NCBI GenBank assembly: GCA_033558025.1
Contig: JAUCEF010000001.1
Location: 3,286,001-3,350,000 of the forward strand
Origin: Phytophthora sp. 'mugwort'
Taxonomy: Eukaryota; Oomycota; Peronosporomycetes; Peronosporales; Peronosporaceae
Reading direction: 5' to 3'
DNA length: 64,000 nt
Made by a program: the position numbers and the translations under genes. How positions within the stretch are numbered: position 1 is the first letter of the stretch; every line of letters starts with the position of its first letter. This document shows, piece after piece, positions 30,480 to 42,551 of the stretch. A model generated the notes under the pieces. The model had not been told where the DNA came from, searched no databases, and saw only the letters and a program-made list of their open reading frames with translations.

Positions 30480-33400
30480 CGCCGGGAAATGGTTTCGACA
30501 AGCGAAAGTGACAGGCAAGATCAACAATGACAAGGCGATCTTACCCTTAGATACTGGTGCCGAGGTGCCCATTCTGGATACCGCCTTTGCTCGTAAGGTT
30601 GGGTGATAAATCGACATGAGTCAGAGCCAAGAGTGTGTGGGAATCGGTGAGAACGTGTACGTCACGAATGGAAGGACACGGATAAAGATCACGTTAGCAG
30701 GATCGCTGGTGTATTTTTCGATATATGGGTCGGAGATCTCGCTGGCGAATGCGCGATCCTGGGCATGGACTTCATGGTCCCTGCTGGGGTCAGGCTAGAT
30801 CTGGCCGATTGGTCGATTTGCTGCCGGACGAGATCCGGATCCCCTCAGCGGACTCCGGCAGCTCTACAATGACAAGGCGAAAGTGGTGACGTTAGATCAG
30901 CATCTCCACGCTGAGGTTGGGGAATCGATCGAGTTACCGCTCCGGCTATGGGCATCTGCAGATCGCGAGAAAATATGGATTATACGCGGGGAGCCATGGA
31001 TGCCGGCGGGGCCAGGGAAGACGCAGTATCTGTTGCTGACGAATATCAGCGACAGTCAACTGATCCTGCAACGAGATGTACGAATCGCGATGTGGCTAGC
31101 AGGGGATCGTGTTCCCCGCTAGCCAGGTTTCGTGTCGATCGGATCGCGTCGATATATGGAATGGCAGAATCTTGCGTTCCAAAAGACGACGGAGGTACTT
31201 CCCCCGGAAATGGGTGGATCGGACCATGAACCCACTGTAGAACGCCCATAATATGCCATACCACGTGCAACACTACGTAGACTCCCGAGTTCAGATGATA
31301 AGGTTGGTATGGCTACATCGTCTACAGCGGTTAGCCGATCGGGTGTTGCGACCCCTATTTCTCCATAAGGGAGAATGATGCATCGAGATCACCGCGCGTG
31401 ACGTCGCTCAAGGTGGAAGGTGGTGAGGAAGAACCCGATCCAGGTACAGGAGTCGCCCAAACTGACACCCCGACTGTAAGTCAGGCGGACGAGGTCACGA
31501 TGGCGGCAGATCAGGAAGGACATACCGAGCCGCGGTCAGACTTTGGAACGTCCGATTCGTCGGCTGAGGCGGACCAGAAAAAATCGCCCCTTTCGGAGAG
31601 CGAGAAGGTACAACACGGAGCTAGATCATCGGACCTGTCTGAAGATCGGACACGAAATTACGCAGATCGACCCGGTCTGACTGATTCCGAGCGCCGTGAA
31701 GACGACGACCCGACTGGAAACGATTTGAGCTACCATTATGAAGGAGGAGAGATGAAGGCGGAAGACGTAGATAGAGAGTTAGCGGTGCTGCCCGAAGTCA
31801 AGATTGCTACGACGGAAGAAGTGACGGTCGAGGATATTCAGGTGGGAGATCCAACATATAATACCCCTGAGGAGATCGATCAACTTCGACAGATGATCTC
31901 GAAGAGACGACACCTCCTGATCGGCAAAGGAAAAAGGCTGCCTCCTGCCGCCAGGAGTGTTACATGCGACATCGACGTAGGAGGTGCGAAACCCGTGGCG
32001 CAACGAGTACGGAAGGTGGCGCCATGCTTCAGAGAGAAGGTGTCGGATCTACTCAAGGGACTGCTAGACGCCAAGATAATCCAACATTCGACTTCCCCAT
32101 GGGCATCTCTGATCGTAATCATCATTAAGAAGAACGAGGTGGACAGACGGCTGTGTATCGACTATCGGTTGGTGAACGATCTGATGCGACTAATGGTCTA
32201 TCAAATGCCGCTGAGCAACGATCTGTTGGAAAATCTGGACAAAGTGCTATGGTATTGCTCGTTAGACATGGCAAGTGGGTTCTGGGTGGTCCGGATTACC
32301 GATCGAGCTCGCGCGATCTCTGCCTTCATTACTCCATTCGGACTGTTCGAATGGAACAGGATGCCATTTGGACTTAAGAACGCGCCACAGATCTACCAAC
32401 GATTGGTGAACAACGCTTTGTATGGATTCATGAAGATCTCGAAACCTGAAACTTCATGACAACGTACAGACTTGTTTGACACGAGAGAACCCGAAGATCC
32501 CGGCAACCTTCTGTTCTAGGACGGAGATCATGTATCGACGACATCATGATCACTACCGGAACTTGGGATCTGCTATGCGATCGAGTAGAGCGTCTACTGG
32601 ATGCCTGTGACAAATGGAACTTGTCAATAAGTGTCGTCAAGAGATTCTGGAGACTAAGAAAAGTGGATTACCTAGGGCATCAAGTGTCGATCGAAGGCCT
32701 GGAGGCACATCCGAAAGACGTGAAAGCATTAACCGACTTGCCTTTCACGGAATTGCTTAGGTCGATTCATTGAAGACTATGAATTTTATGCAACAATCTT
32801 GTATGAGTTGCGTGAATGGCTTTTAACGAGCTGAGGAAGCGTCAAGATCTCCGTCGGGCTCTCAGCTAAAATCTTCCCAATCTTGATCTTGCCGTTCCAG
32901 ATCCAGACAGATCCGGCTATCCTCTACCCGATCAACCGAAGACGGTCCTGAGTGTAGTAGACGAGAAGTGGATCGGGCGTCCCGATCTTTTTAACAAACT
33001 GAAGGAGAAGATTGCCGTCACCCTGATCTTGCGTCACTTCGACACAGATCGTCAACATGTGGTATTCATTTATGCCAGTGATGTGGGCGATCTCGGCCGC
33101 TCTGATGCAAGAGCACGATCGCGTGTACCACTCAGTGGTGTTCGCGAATCGTACGTTGAAGTCGAATGAACCTGACTACAACGTGGTAGAGAAGGAAGTG
33201 TTGGCCTTGTTGCGGATTTTGGATGTGAACTACGACATGTTGATTGGGCGACAGATCCGGATCCTGACCAGACACTCGACGCTGGCATGGCTCTTCAGAT
33301 CACCTGATCTCCAAGGACAACTAGGTCAATGGGCTGCTCTCCTGTCGCCATGGGCGATCGCGATCGAGAAGTGTACCAAGGTAGAAGATGAGATCTGGGG

Positions 33401-35439
33401 CCATCGCCGCCAGTATTACACCTCGGCCCAATGTGGACGAAGCTTTGATCGCAGTCGCACCCAGGAAAGAGCCACTTCGTCAGATTCAAGCACCGATCCC
33501 AGTAATAGGCGCGGACGAAGAGCTGTTCGTGGTGAGTTTTGACGGATGTGCACGAGCAATGCGAGGCGGTGGAGCCTATTGCGATTTGCGGAAGCTACCT
33601 GAGTGGACGGTTTTGAAGGCCCGATCCGGTTACACCGAGATCTGACTGTGAGAGGCAGAGTACAATGGACTCCTGCTGTGTTTTGACTTGTTGGAAGGGA
33701 TGACGCAGGAACGTTTGGTGATCTGCGGTGATTCGAATCTGGTGATCCCGGATTGACGCTGTTGAGGCAGAAGGCCCTGGATCGGCTTAAAGTCTGGCCA
33801 GATCACGAACTGTTACACGTGAAGTGTGACTGGAATGCTAGTGCGGACAGTTTGGCTAGCGCTGCGTTACAGCGGCAATAAGGAGTGATCATCAATGACG
33901 TGGAGGCGTATCGGGATCTGGTCACGCTGAATCGCTTAGATGAGATCCTAATGATCAGATCGGAAAACACCGTGGTGCGAGTCTCGCCAGTAGCTACCCG
34001 ATCAGGGACCAAATCCGGGCACCGACCGACAGTTGTGGACGAAGTGTTTGTGAGAGATCTCCGTGTCGATCGTATCCGACAGGCCCAAGACGAAGAAGTG
34101 TGGATATCAAGTTTGCAGAAGTATCTGGCTGAAGATGTAGCCGATCTCACACAAGATCAGGCTAGACAGTGTGGCAAAATAGCGTCGGACTATGATGTCG
34201 ACGACAATAATCTGATGTTCTACTGTCCGCCTACCAAGAGATCGGAAGTAGATCGGGACGGATTGATGAGGCTGGTCGCGCCCGAGACACTCCACCTTAA
34301 TATCTTTCAGCACTATCATGCGTGCGTTAAAGGTGGACATCAGGGGATTGGTCGTACATATGAACGGATCAGGGATCATTTCCACTGGAGAGGTTTATAT
34401 CGCAGTGTACAGAGATATGTGGGTGAACGTGTAGATTGCGAAACTGGAAAGGGTCGTCCCACGATTAAAGAAGAATCGCCTGGGAACCTCCAGGCAACAT
34501 ATCCTTTTCAGATCATTGCAATGGATGCTCGCTGCTGAAGTCGTTCAAGGCCAACACTTAACTACTGATCTGGGTAGATCTGTTCACAGGATATGTGATC
34601 GCGAAGGCAAGTGCGTCTAGAACAGCCCAGACGATCGCGGAGTCGTACGAGGAGTGCGTCTTACGGAGATTTGGTGCTAGCGAGGCGATCCGCCACGATT
34701 GAGAACCCGGGTTCATGTTTGACTTCTTCCGAGCGTTTAACAAGATCCTCGGACAGCGACAGGGCGACGATGGCGTATCGACCGCAAGCAAACGGAACAG
34801 CAGAACGGTTGGTACAGACAATAACTCGGGCTTTGAAGATGTATGTCCAAGATCTAAACCAGCAAGATTGGGATGAGTACGCGGAGCGATTGACGTTCGC
34901 GATCAACACGGCCCAAGATCGAGTGCAAGGGGACACACCATTCTATCTAGTACACGGATAGGACCCCAGATCGACATTGGAAGCCACCATACCTTTGGGC
35001 TTGCACCCGAGATCTAGATCCTAGGAGATGGACGTGGCAGATCCAGCGCTATTACACAACGGCAAGGGAACAAGTTAACGTCAAGCTGCGTGAGGCGATC
35101 TCAGATCGAGCAGATAATGAAGAGGTCGATCCGCATCGGATCGAAGCCGGATCATAAGTTTGGCTGTACCTGGATCGCGTGAAGGAAGGACATGCACGTA
35201 AGCTAGCACATCTGTGGCAGGGTCCTTTCCGAGTTGCAGAGAAGATCAATAAATACTCACTGCGCCTCGATATTGCCGGAACGGAGTATCGGGTCTTCCC
35301 GATTGTACATGTGCCCAAGTTGAACTTGGTCAAGGAATTCCCAGACCGGCCACAGATCGAGTTGACTGTACCAGTCTCGGATCGACTGGATTTTGACGGA
35401 ACTCTGTTGCCCGAAAATAGCTGGACGACGGATATGTAG
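30480..35439 (+). pseudogene. pol of Gypsy element with two RNase H domains, broken
   Basis: Order: aspartic protease (LPLDTGAEVPI at 30541-30573); an acidic spacer (31400-31800); reverse transcriptase (LCIDYRLVND about 32150, CSLDMASGFW about 32255, ITPFGLFEWNRMPFGLKNAP about 32330, CIDDIM at 32531 in place of the usual Y/F-x-DD); and RNase H (about 33050-33400, VFANRTLKSNEPDYNVVEKE). A second, archaeal-type RNase H (33510-33885) shows FDGCA, EAEYNG, GDSNLV and SADSLA, giving all four acidic positions. The integrase has HYHACVKGGHQGIGRTYERI for the zinc region, where the first Cys of the CxxC pair is Arg. It also has AMDA, IRHD and NGTAERL for the catalytic triad. A C-terminal PFRVAEKIN...FPIVHVPKLNLVKEF tail ends at 35439. 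At least eight frame changes or stops separate these blocks. Confidence 0.9.
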
Positions 35440-38400
35440 ACAATATAAGGTGGAAAAGATCACTGAGGACAGGTAGAAGGACTCGGTATGGACGGATCCA
35501 TCGGGAATTTCTGGTACATTGGAAGGGATATGCAAACCCCAGCTGGGTGGATGAAGCCGATTCTCAACTGCGGAGCACTCCTTCACGATTTCCGTCGAGG
35601 ACAGGCCAACCGGCCGGAAATCGATTCCTTTTTTTGCAGTCTCACGAGGAAGGGTGAGATCAGGAAACTAACAGTCGACCGTCCCGGTGAACAGCTCACC
35701 GCGACGATGGAAAAAGGGGAAGGATCCGTGGGGAGGCCACGGGTCGGAGGAAACGGTGATGTATGTGACGTTATACAGGTAAATCGGCATGAAATTTCGA
35801 GAAACTGAAAAAGAAATCTGGACCGAGTAAGCTCCAGACGAAGTCGTAGGACGCGTGGAGACCCAAAATAGTCAAGATGGAAAAGCAAGTATGGATGAAA
35901 AGACGAATGGCTAGATGAACGCATGGAGACCTGCTCATGAACGGCGGCCTCACACGGAAATGGTGGGGGTGGAGGACCAGAGCCAAGCGAAGAACGGACC
36001 GAATCAAGGGTCGAACTTGTTCCGAAGTCGACCGATCCGGTACGCCGGATGTTCCATAGGCCAATCACGAAATTGGTTACGCCATGGATCGGCGGTGTCG
36101 GCTTCGCGTAGGGCATCCAGAAGGTCACCAGGTTTAGCTCCATGAAGATCTGGGTCGGCGAGGTTGGCTGCCCTGGATGCCCGACCTGGATACCAAGTCC
36201 CATCTTCGGTCGTAGCTGGAAGGTGAAGGAAGAAAGAATCAAGTAATAGATCCAGATCGGCCCACAGCTCCCGCATCATTAAAGGAAATGAACGGAGCAA
36301 CGCCCCCCAGCTGTCGCCCGCTCGGATCCGCCTCTGACGACAACCACGATGGTACTGCTCCACCACTGGGTCACGACGTTATTCAGCGGTGATCGGAAGC
36401 TAGTGAGTCGTCTCCAGTAAGATTGTATATATCGTCGCTCGATAGCGAGATAAGAATCCGCGATCTGGGCGAGAGTGGTATTCGATCTGCTATGGAGCGG
36501 CAGATCGAAGGTCGGAGTCTCCTCCAGGTTATCCAACGCTTCCCAGGGTCGAGCGGCGATCAAGGCCGTGATCTTTGGGCCAGCGATCAAGTTGTCCAGA
36601 TAGTCGGTACCGGCCATGGGGGCGCGGACTCCTCCCACGCGCCACGGGAACAGCCAGCCAGAAGGGATCGGGAGCAGGAGGCTGATCGTATCCAGGCAGC
36701 GAGATCGAGGCTGGGAATAGCGGCGGGACCAATGGCAGAGGAGATCCAGGAGGGGTAGCCGTAGGACTTCCGACATCGGATCTAGCGGAACCTTCAGACC
36801 CAGAAGGAGAAGCTGGCGGACTCGGGGAGCTTGGCCCACCTTAAACAGCCGATCCTGTTTTGAGCAGCCGGTGGACTGCCGCGATCAGCATGTCAGGGAC
36901 TCGCCAGTTGACGAGCCGCAGGTGTCTCGTCAGATTCGTGTCGAGAGCCCTCAGTGGTGCTTGGATCGGCTACTCAGTCTATTGAGAAGCATCGCCGCCC
37001 GGGAGTGTACCGAAGCGGCGACGAGCTTCAGAACGAGATCGGGACAAAGCAGCCAACGCTTGATCATCGCTGTCCTCCTCTTCGTCTTCACCTTCTCCCG
37101 ATTCTAGCAGTCCGACTGACGGGGGAGGCCCCATTCGAGACGCAACTGATCCGTGTTCGCTGTCGATCCCCGGACCATCGTCGTCGATCTCTGGCTAAGC
37201 TCGGATTCAGGCAGAGAAACGACTCCCGCCGAGGCCGAGCTGCCTGGGCCTTGCGGAACTACCGGGCGACCAGGAGAAGGAACGGATCGACTGCGCAACG
37301 GACGCTTAGGCGAAGGGCGAGGTGGATAAGGAGAAGTCGATCGGCTGCGTTCCCCGTTTACCTGATCGAGGGGGAACAGATTCACTGGGGCTCACTAGCA
37401 GTACCACCTCGGCAATACGCTCGGTAACCAGATCGATGCCCGTGCCGATTTCGTCTTGGGTCTGACGCAGCCGATGATCAGCGGTCTGAAGATCTGCGAT
37501 CTGGATTTCCAGCAAACGAATAGTCCGCCTAGATGTACTCAGCTCCACACTTGGATCTCAGAATTGTCAAGAGAGAGTTAGGCACGGCTCAGCTAACCCG
37601 ACAGACAGAAGATCATGATACGTACGGGCGTCAGCAGATTCCGTCGCAGCTGTATCCCGATCATGGATCGCGGCTGCGAGATCAGACTGTAAAGGAGATT
37701 GGCCATATCGCAGGTTACCGACCCCAGCTTGAAGGCTATCTCGTTCGAGCTGGAGCCGATTCCTCTCCGCGCGAAGTTGATCACGCTACAGCTCAGCAGC
37801 AGTAGAGGTACCGGTCGATCGACTCGTGGATGCCGGACCGGCTATCGGAGCGGAAGCAACGACCCGATCGGGCCTGATCTGGGTTTGGCGGAGTTCGTTC
37901 TCCAGCCGCGTCACATTTGCTAAATCTGCGCCCAGTTCCACTCGAAGCCGAGCTCACTGAGTCCCATCGGTGTCCTATCGGGAGCTCTCCGCTGTCGCTT
38001 GGTCCAAAGCAGCTCGAGTGAAGTTCAGGCTAACGCGGTAAGAGTCGAGATCAACACGATCCTCATTCAGTTCTCCCTCCTGAGTGATGATCCGGTCGCG
38101 TAAGTCGACCTCTTCCTCGCGAAGCTCCGGACGATACGCAAGTTCGTCTCGGCGAAACTCAGCTTCGGATAGTTCTTGCTGAACACTGGAGAGACGACCC
38201 TCCACTTCTTGGATCTCAGCAGCCAGCTGACGAAACTGATCGCGGAGACGACGAATGATCGATTGAGCTCCCTGGACCGGGAGAGCGTTATCGATCTCAG
38301 CCCGCAGTCTCCGAAAATCTCTATCTTGATCGTGTCAGAATTGTTTTAAGGCACGCAGATCTCAGACATCTTGGCTATGACGCGATCCTGGTGCAAGCGA

Positions 38401-38694
38401 TCTCGCAGAAGATCGTCACGAGTACCGCGTGTACGACGGAGCTCATCATACAGGTAGGTCACCTGATGCGCCACGACTTGAGTTGTTGAGTCGACGGGCG
38501 CATGCGAGGCGGCAGAACGACGGGACCTAACGCTGTGGGGCGAAGTGGGCAGCGATCGGCCTTCGTCGGCGGAGTTGGAATGGCGATCCCTCATGCAAAA
38601 AAATTGGAAGTAGACGGCTTGTTGGAGCGAAGGCTGAGAAGTGTGACCGGAGTGTGGCCGCTGTACGGCAACGACTTCGGACAGGGGGCGGTTG
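35440..38694 (-). pseudogene. antisense coiled-coil frame between pol and 3' LTR
   Basis: On minus, opposite to gag-pol, a degenerate reading frame runs from about 38600 to 36000. Blocks: VTYLYDELRRTRGTRDDLLR (38400-38470); RDFRRLRAEIDNALPVQG onto a long heptad-like stretch with EGRLSSVQQELSEAEFRRDE (38100-38300); IRLLEIQIADLQTADHRLRQ (37440-37520); an acidic segment; a Pro-rich segment (36560-36840); and FDLPLHSRSNTTLAQIADSY (about 36440-36510). Stops and frame changes are frequent. The composition (long coiled coil, then acidic, then Pro-rich) suggests a real ancestral protein rather than chance. I know no function. Pol ends at 35439; 35440-36000 shows no further sense gene. Confidence 0.5.
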
Positions 38695-40334
38695 TGGAGA
38701 AGCGTCAACCAAGAATATCAAATCCCCAAGAAATGGCCAGATCGGTGAGAAAGGCGGCCCCAGCTGTGAAGAAAGGGGGCGAGCCGGATTGAGATACGAG
38801 GTAAAAGCGGGGCGACGCTCTACTTAATCCGGGGTGTGAGGGGATGCTTCGACGACAGGAAAGGAAACCAGGGTCGGGTAACCACCCAACAGATCTGTTA
38901 TGCTGTGATCACCCGACCAATCGGGGATCGGATGGATATTCGAAGCCTGGATCGGGGGAATGCAAGAGATTAGGACTGGCAAGCGGCGACGGAATCGATC
39001 TAACCAAATCTACCTCTTGTTTGACCTCGGTCGGACCCCGATCGTGCGGATCTGGCGTCCGCAGGCTAGGTTATACTCGGTCGGCCGCGATCAAATAAGT
39101 CAAGTCGATCCGATATTCGAGATCAAGCCAATCGATGGTGGGATCTGGCAGATCGAACCGATCAGGCGTTCACGTTGTGGAATATCAAGCTGATACGGCT
39201 ACCGCAGGTCGAGTTACACCCTGTCACCCGAGATCGGTCAGAGCGGGTCGATTTTGCAGCCGAGATCGAGCCGATCGATGGAATCGATAGCGGATCTCGC
39301 AGATCGGGCCGATCCGGCGTTCAAGGAGCGGAATATCGGATTGATTCGGCGCCCGCTGATCGGACTACGCCCCGCCGTCCGAGATCGGGCAGATCGGATC
39401 GATCTTACGGTCGAGATCGAGCGGATCGGGTCGATCGGTATTCGCCGATCGGCATACAGGTTCCGACATCCTCGATCTGTCAGCTCGTCATACATGTCGG
39501 ACATCCGCGATCTGGCAGATCGGGCGATCGATGTTGGCAGCGACATACGCGTTCGGACATCCGCGATCTGGCAGATCGAGATTCGATCAGCAATCATCAT
39601 CGGGGATGTGCAAGTCTGAAGACGGTACGTGTTGAGTGGTTGAAGAAGGGCAAAATTCACGAGCTTCAGGTGGTACGAGATAGAGCTTAGAATGGGAAAA
39701 TAGGACCAGAAAAGGATAAACAACAATCAGACTCGAATTTTACATTGGACTACTTAGGCGTTTCTTAGTGCCGCTGGAAGGGATTTGCATTGTCTCTCCC
39801 AAGTATCAACTAGCCCAAGGTAGCAGATCAATCGTCGCGGTGAGAGGATCGGATCGCATATTGGCCGACCCTCCCCCATGCTAGCGCACTTCTGCTTAAG
39901 CGTATACCTCGATCGATCGGCATTCAGTGCTTGGCCGACGATCACTTCGACTCTCAACTCGCAAGATCCCGCTAAAGGAAGCGACAAACAACTCAAGGAA
40001 AGGAAAGGAACAACGCCACACGGCAACCTCGGCCTCGGATCAAATCGAGGCCCCGATCGAAGGTCAACTACCCCAGATCGGGACCAATAACGGCAGCAGA
40101 GCGAAGACTTCCGCGCTGCTTCACGTCCCCGCGTCCCGCCAGGACGTTCAAGACTTACATCGTTGCATCCTTCGGAGTCCCAAGAGAGCAGATCCAGCCC
40201 ACCGACGGGTACACAAGGTGAGACCAAGTTCAGCTGATTCACGGATCATCGGGGAACCCCCTCCGTTAGTCGGTATCTGGGCGAAGTTGGTAAGCGGATC
40301 GGGACTTAAGCATATTTTGACCGATTCCGCTACA
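38695..40334 (+). repeat. 3' LTR (1640 bp)
   Basis: Near-identical to 26297-27941. It lacks 4 bp (ATCG at the GGGCGATCGAGCC site) and one G near 38954. Seven of the roughly ten substitutions lie in the last 60 bases. A purine-rich ACAGGGGGCGG tract (38681-38691) precedes it and may be the polypurine tract. Confidence 0.92.
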
Positions 40335-40343
40335 CCCCATTTG

Positions 40344-41250
40344 AGTGGTTTTACTATCCACTTGTGTCGATGCTCAATAATCAGCTATCCGGCAATGCAG
40401 GCGTTCTTCCAGAACGCAAATGTACGGAAGCTGGGAAACGATATATTGAACTCTATCACACCAGGGGAATGGAACTAGTGGCTCAAGTGGAGACAGTCAT
40501 GCAACGGATAGCAGAGTTATCCCTGGCCCAAGTCTCAATTGGCAACCATGCTTTCTTTAAAGATGTACGTGATCCTGCGCAGCTTCGAATTCGAACAAAT
40601 TTTCGCTCTACTGCTTGAAAGGCGCTCGTGGCACTGAGACCAATGATAGAAACTTCCTGCTTTAGGTGACTCTGCCAGATTGTCCGAGCTAGTCCAGCGC
40701 TGTATTAAACGTACACTACACCAGATAGCTGAGCAACTACCAAAGTCATCTGTACCGATGAGCATGCCATTGCTTCTAGACCTGAGGACGAATACGGCCC
40801 AAGCATTATATGCGCATTCCCGACAGTCCACCTACAATATTTAGGAGGAGACCTGGTGTTCTATAAAGCTCTGCATGCAAACGAGAAGCAGGGAGAAGAC
40901 GAGTTGACTTTCGCTTGCGAGGGAACAGCAACATCAGTTTCTGACTCTGAGTTGGAATTGTTGTCTGGGGGAGAGGTATAAAAACCGCCGAGGAGTGCAC
41001 AGCAGACGCTACCCTGAACGCCAAAGCTGGTGCGCCGTTGAAGGAGTGGCTAGGTATTCTAGTCGAGTGGGCGGTAGTGGTGAAATGAAAGTATCCAACG
41101 AAGGACGGATGGGAAGAGGTCGTAGCCAAGTTGAGCATACGTGACAAGAAGCGGAATGCTCGTGAGTGGAATGTCGAGCAGCTGTACCACAAATCGATGG
41201 ATGTCGCTGGTGTTCTGAGTGCGGCCAAGCAAAGTTTTCTTTAGTCGCGA
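40344..41250 (+). pseudogene. hAT-like transposase, 3' part
   Basis: Continuation of the gene broken at 26290. Readable blocks in shifting frames: HLCRCSIISYPAMQAFFQNA (about 40350-40420), ITPGEWN joined to LVAQVETVMQRIAELSLAQV (40460-40535), and NAKAGAPLKEWLGILVEWAVV (about 41015-41085), then REWNVEQLYHKSMDVAGVLS. Frame changes near 40470, 40560 and 41085 and several stops occur. The match in topic and order to the left half is the evidence that the Gypsy element interrupted one gene. Confidence 0.55.
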
Positions 41251-42551
41251 ATTTGTGTGGTTTGGTTGGGTCGCGGATGTTCAACAGTTTTGCAAGAAAG
41301 TTTATTTTCGACAGGTCCGTTATCGTGGGACCCTGTGCACAAGGGCTGACAACGACTGGCGCAACGGCAGCTGATACTGCGTCATGGGGAAAGCAAGCGG
41401 CAAGTATGGTAGACACCGATTCAAATTCGTAGCATCGTGCTAGTAGTACTATCAGTAGTGCTACTACTACTATTGCCGCCGCTCGACTACTAGTGATATG
41501 ATACTAACCGTTTCAAGAGTTGGTTAGTATTAGTATTAGCACTAGGAGGGTATGGATATATCCACCGGATATCCGTATCAAAATGTAGAAAATCCGGTTG
41601 TTCCGGTTTAAATGTAGCTCATCCGGTTCGAAATTGGTTGTTTGTCGTTTTATTCAACTGCTAGGGTTAGGGTACACAGGTGGGGCGAAAAAACACTCGC
41701 TTGGCAAGCCGAACAACGCCTGCGGTTTAAGATTCGTGCGCGGCTGCACGCGGCCTTAAAAACCCAGGACCAAGCATGGTCACGTCTTGCTCGGCCCTAT
41801 AGGGTTAAGCCCTACAGGGACGGGTTTTAGGGGTGAGGCAGGGCAATACGATTCCTGTCGACTCCTCCATTTTTGTGGATTTGAGGGCCATGACACCGGT
41901 CCTCGACTGATTACGTTGAGACAAACAACAAGTCGAGTACTCTTAACCCGTCCGGTGGATATATCCTCGTCCGCACTAGGACGCGAGCTGAATCGATGGA
42001 GCCCGTCGTGCTCACAAGGCGACCCGTAACTCCAGCTCAAGCTTATCTGGCGGACCTGGCCGATGGAATGATCAAGAAGTGCTTTCGCTCCATGCGTAAG
42101 CGTGTGGATGCAGCGTGGGTCCACACGAAATCTAGGTTCGACAATCGACTTGATTTTTGTACAGGTGCCACTTCAACTGTGGTGCCTCACTTGCTTTGAG
42201 AATAGGTGCCACTTCAACAGGGGTGCCTCACTTGCTTTGAGAATTCGGATTGCATCGTTGCAGGCTCCACCGTTAACACACATTCTGATTGGTTGGGGGC
42301 GATTTAGTAGCAGCACGCTGCAAACTACTACTTACCGGTATGGATCTGCGCGCGACAACATCATTTGAACGTGTTTGTTAATCACTAAGGTTGCCACGCG
42401 GCAACACGCTCAGACACCTGCATGCAGAAGAGGTTGATACATCCAGCCGCCCCAGTAAGATCCTAAGCAGCACTAATTTATTAACGCCATTCGCATGTTA
42501 TGCTTGTTTATATCTGTGTTTCAGACATGGACTCGAAAGGAAATGGCGGTC
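41251..42551. other. intergenic region with repeats
   Basis: Contains a CTA/AGT-rich tract at about 41438-41495, which may mirror the one at 24985-25052, and a 41-bp tandem duplication at 42163-42244. No supported gene. Confidence 0.5.
42163..42244. repeat. 41-bp tandem duplication
   Basis: AGGTGCCACTTCAAC...TTTGAGAAT at 42163-42203 is repeated at 42204-42244 with two or three differences. Confidence 0.9.

Larger units (their letters stand above)
26297..40334 (+). mobile_element. ~14.0 kb Gypsy LTR retroelement with dual RNase H
   Basis: Two LTRs of 1645 and 1640 bp flank a primer binding site, gag, a protease-RT-RNase H-second RNase H-integrase pol, and a 3.2 kb region with an antisense frame. 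The LTRs differ at about 10 substitutions plus two indels (4 bp and 1 bp). The internal frames have many stops and frame changes. The element sits inside a hAT-like transposase gene whose two halves flank it. A clean target duplication is not visible; TTTG at 26291-26294 and 40340-40343 is a candidate that would shift the ends by a few bases. The second RNase H type is one described in oomycete Gypsy and plant Tat elements. Confidence 0.92.

Noticed and set aside
26292..40339. Five-base target duplication at the strict TG...CA ends of the Gypsy element
   Set aside because: TTGTT (26292-26296) and CCCCA (40335-40339) do not match; only the shifted TTTG pair is possible.
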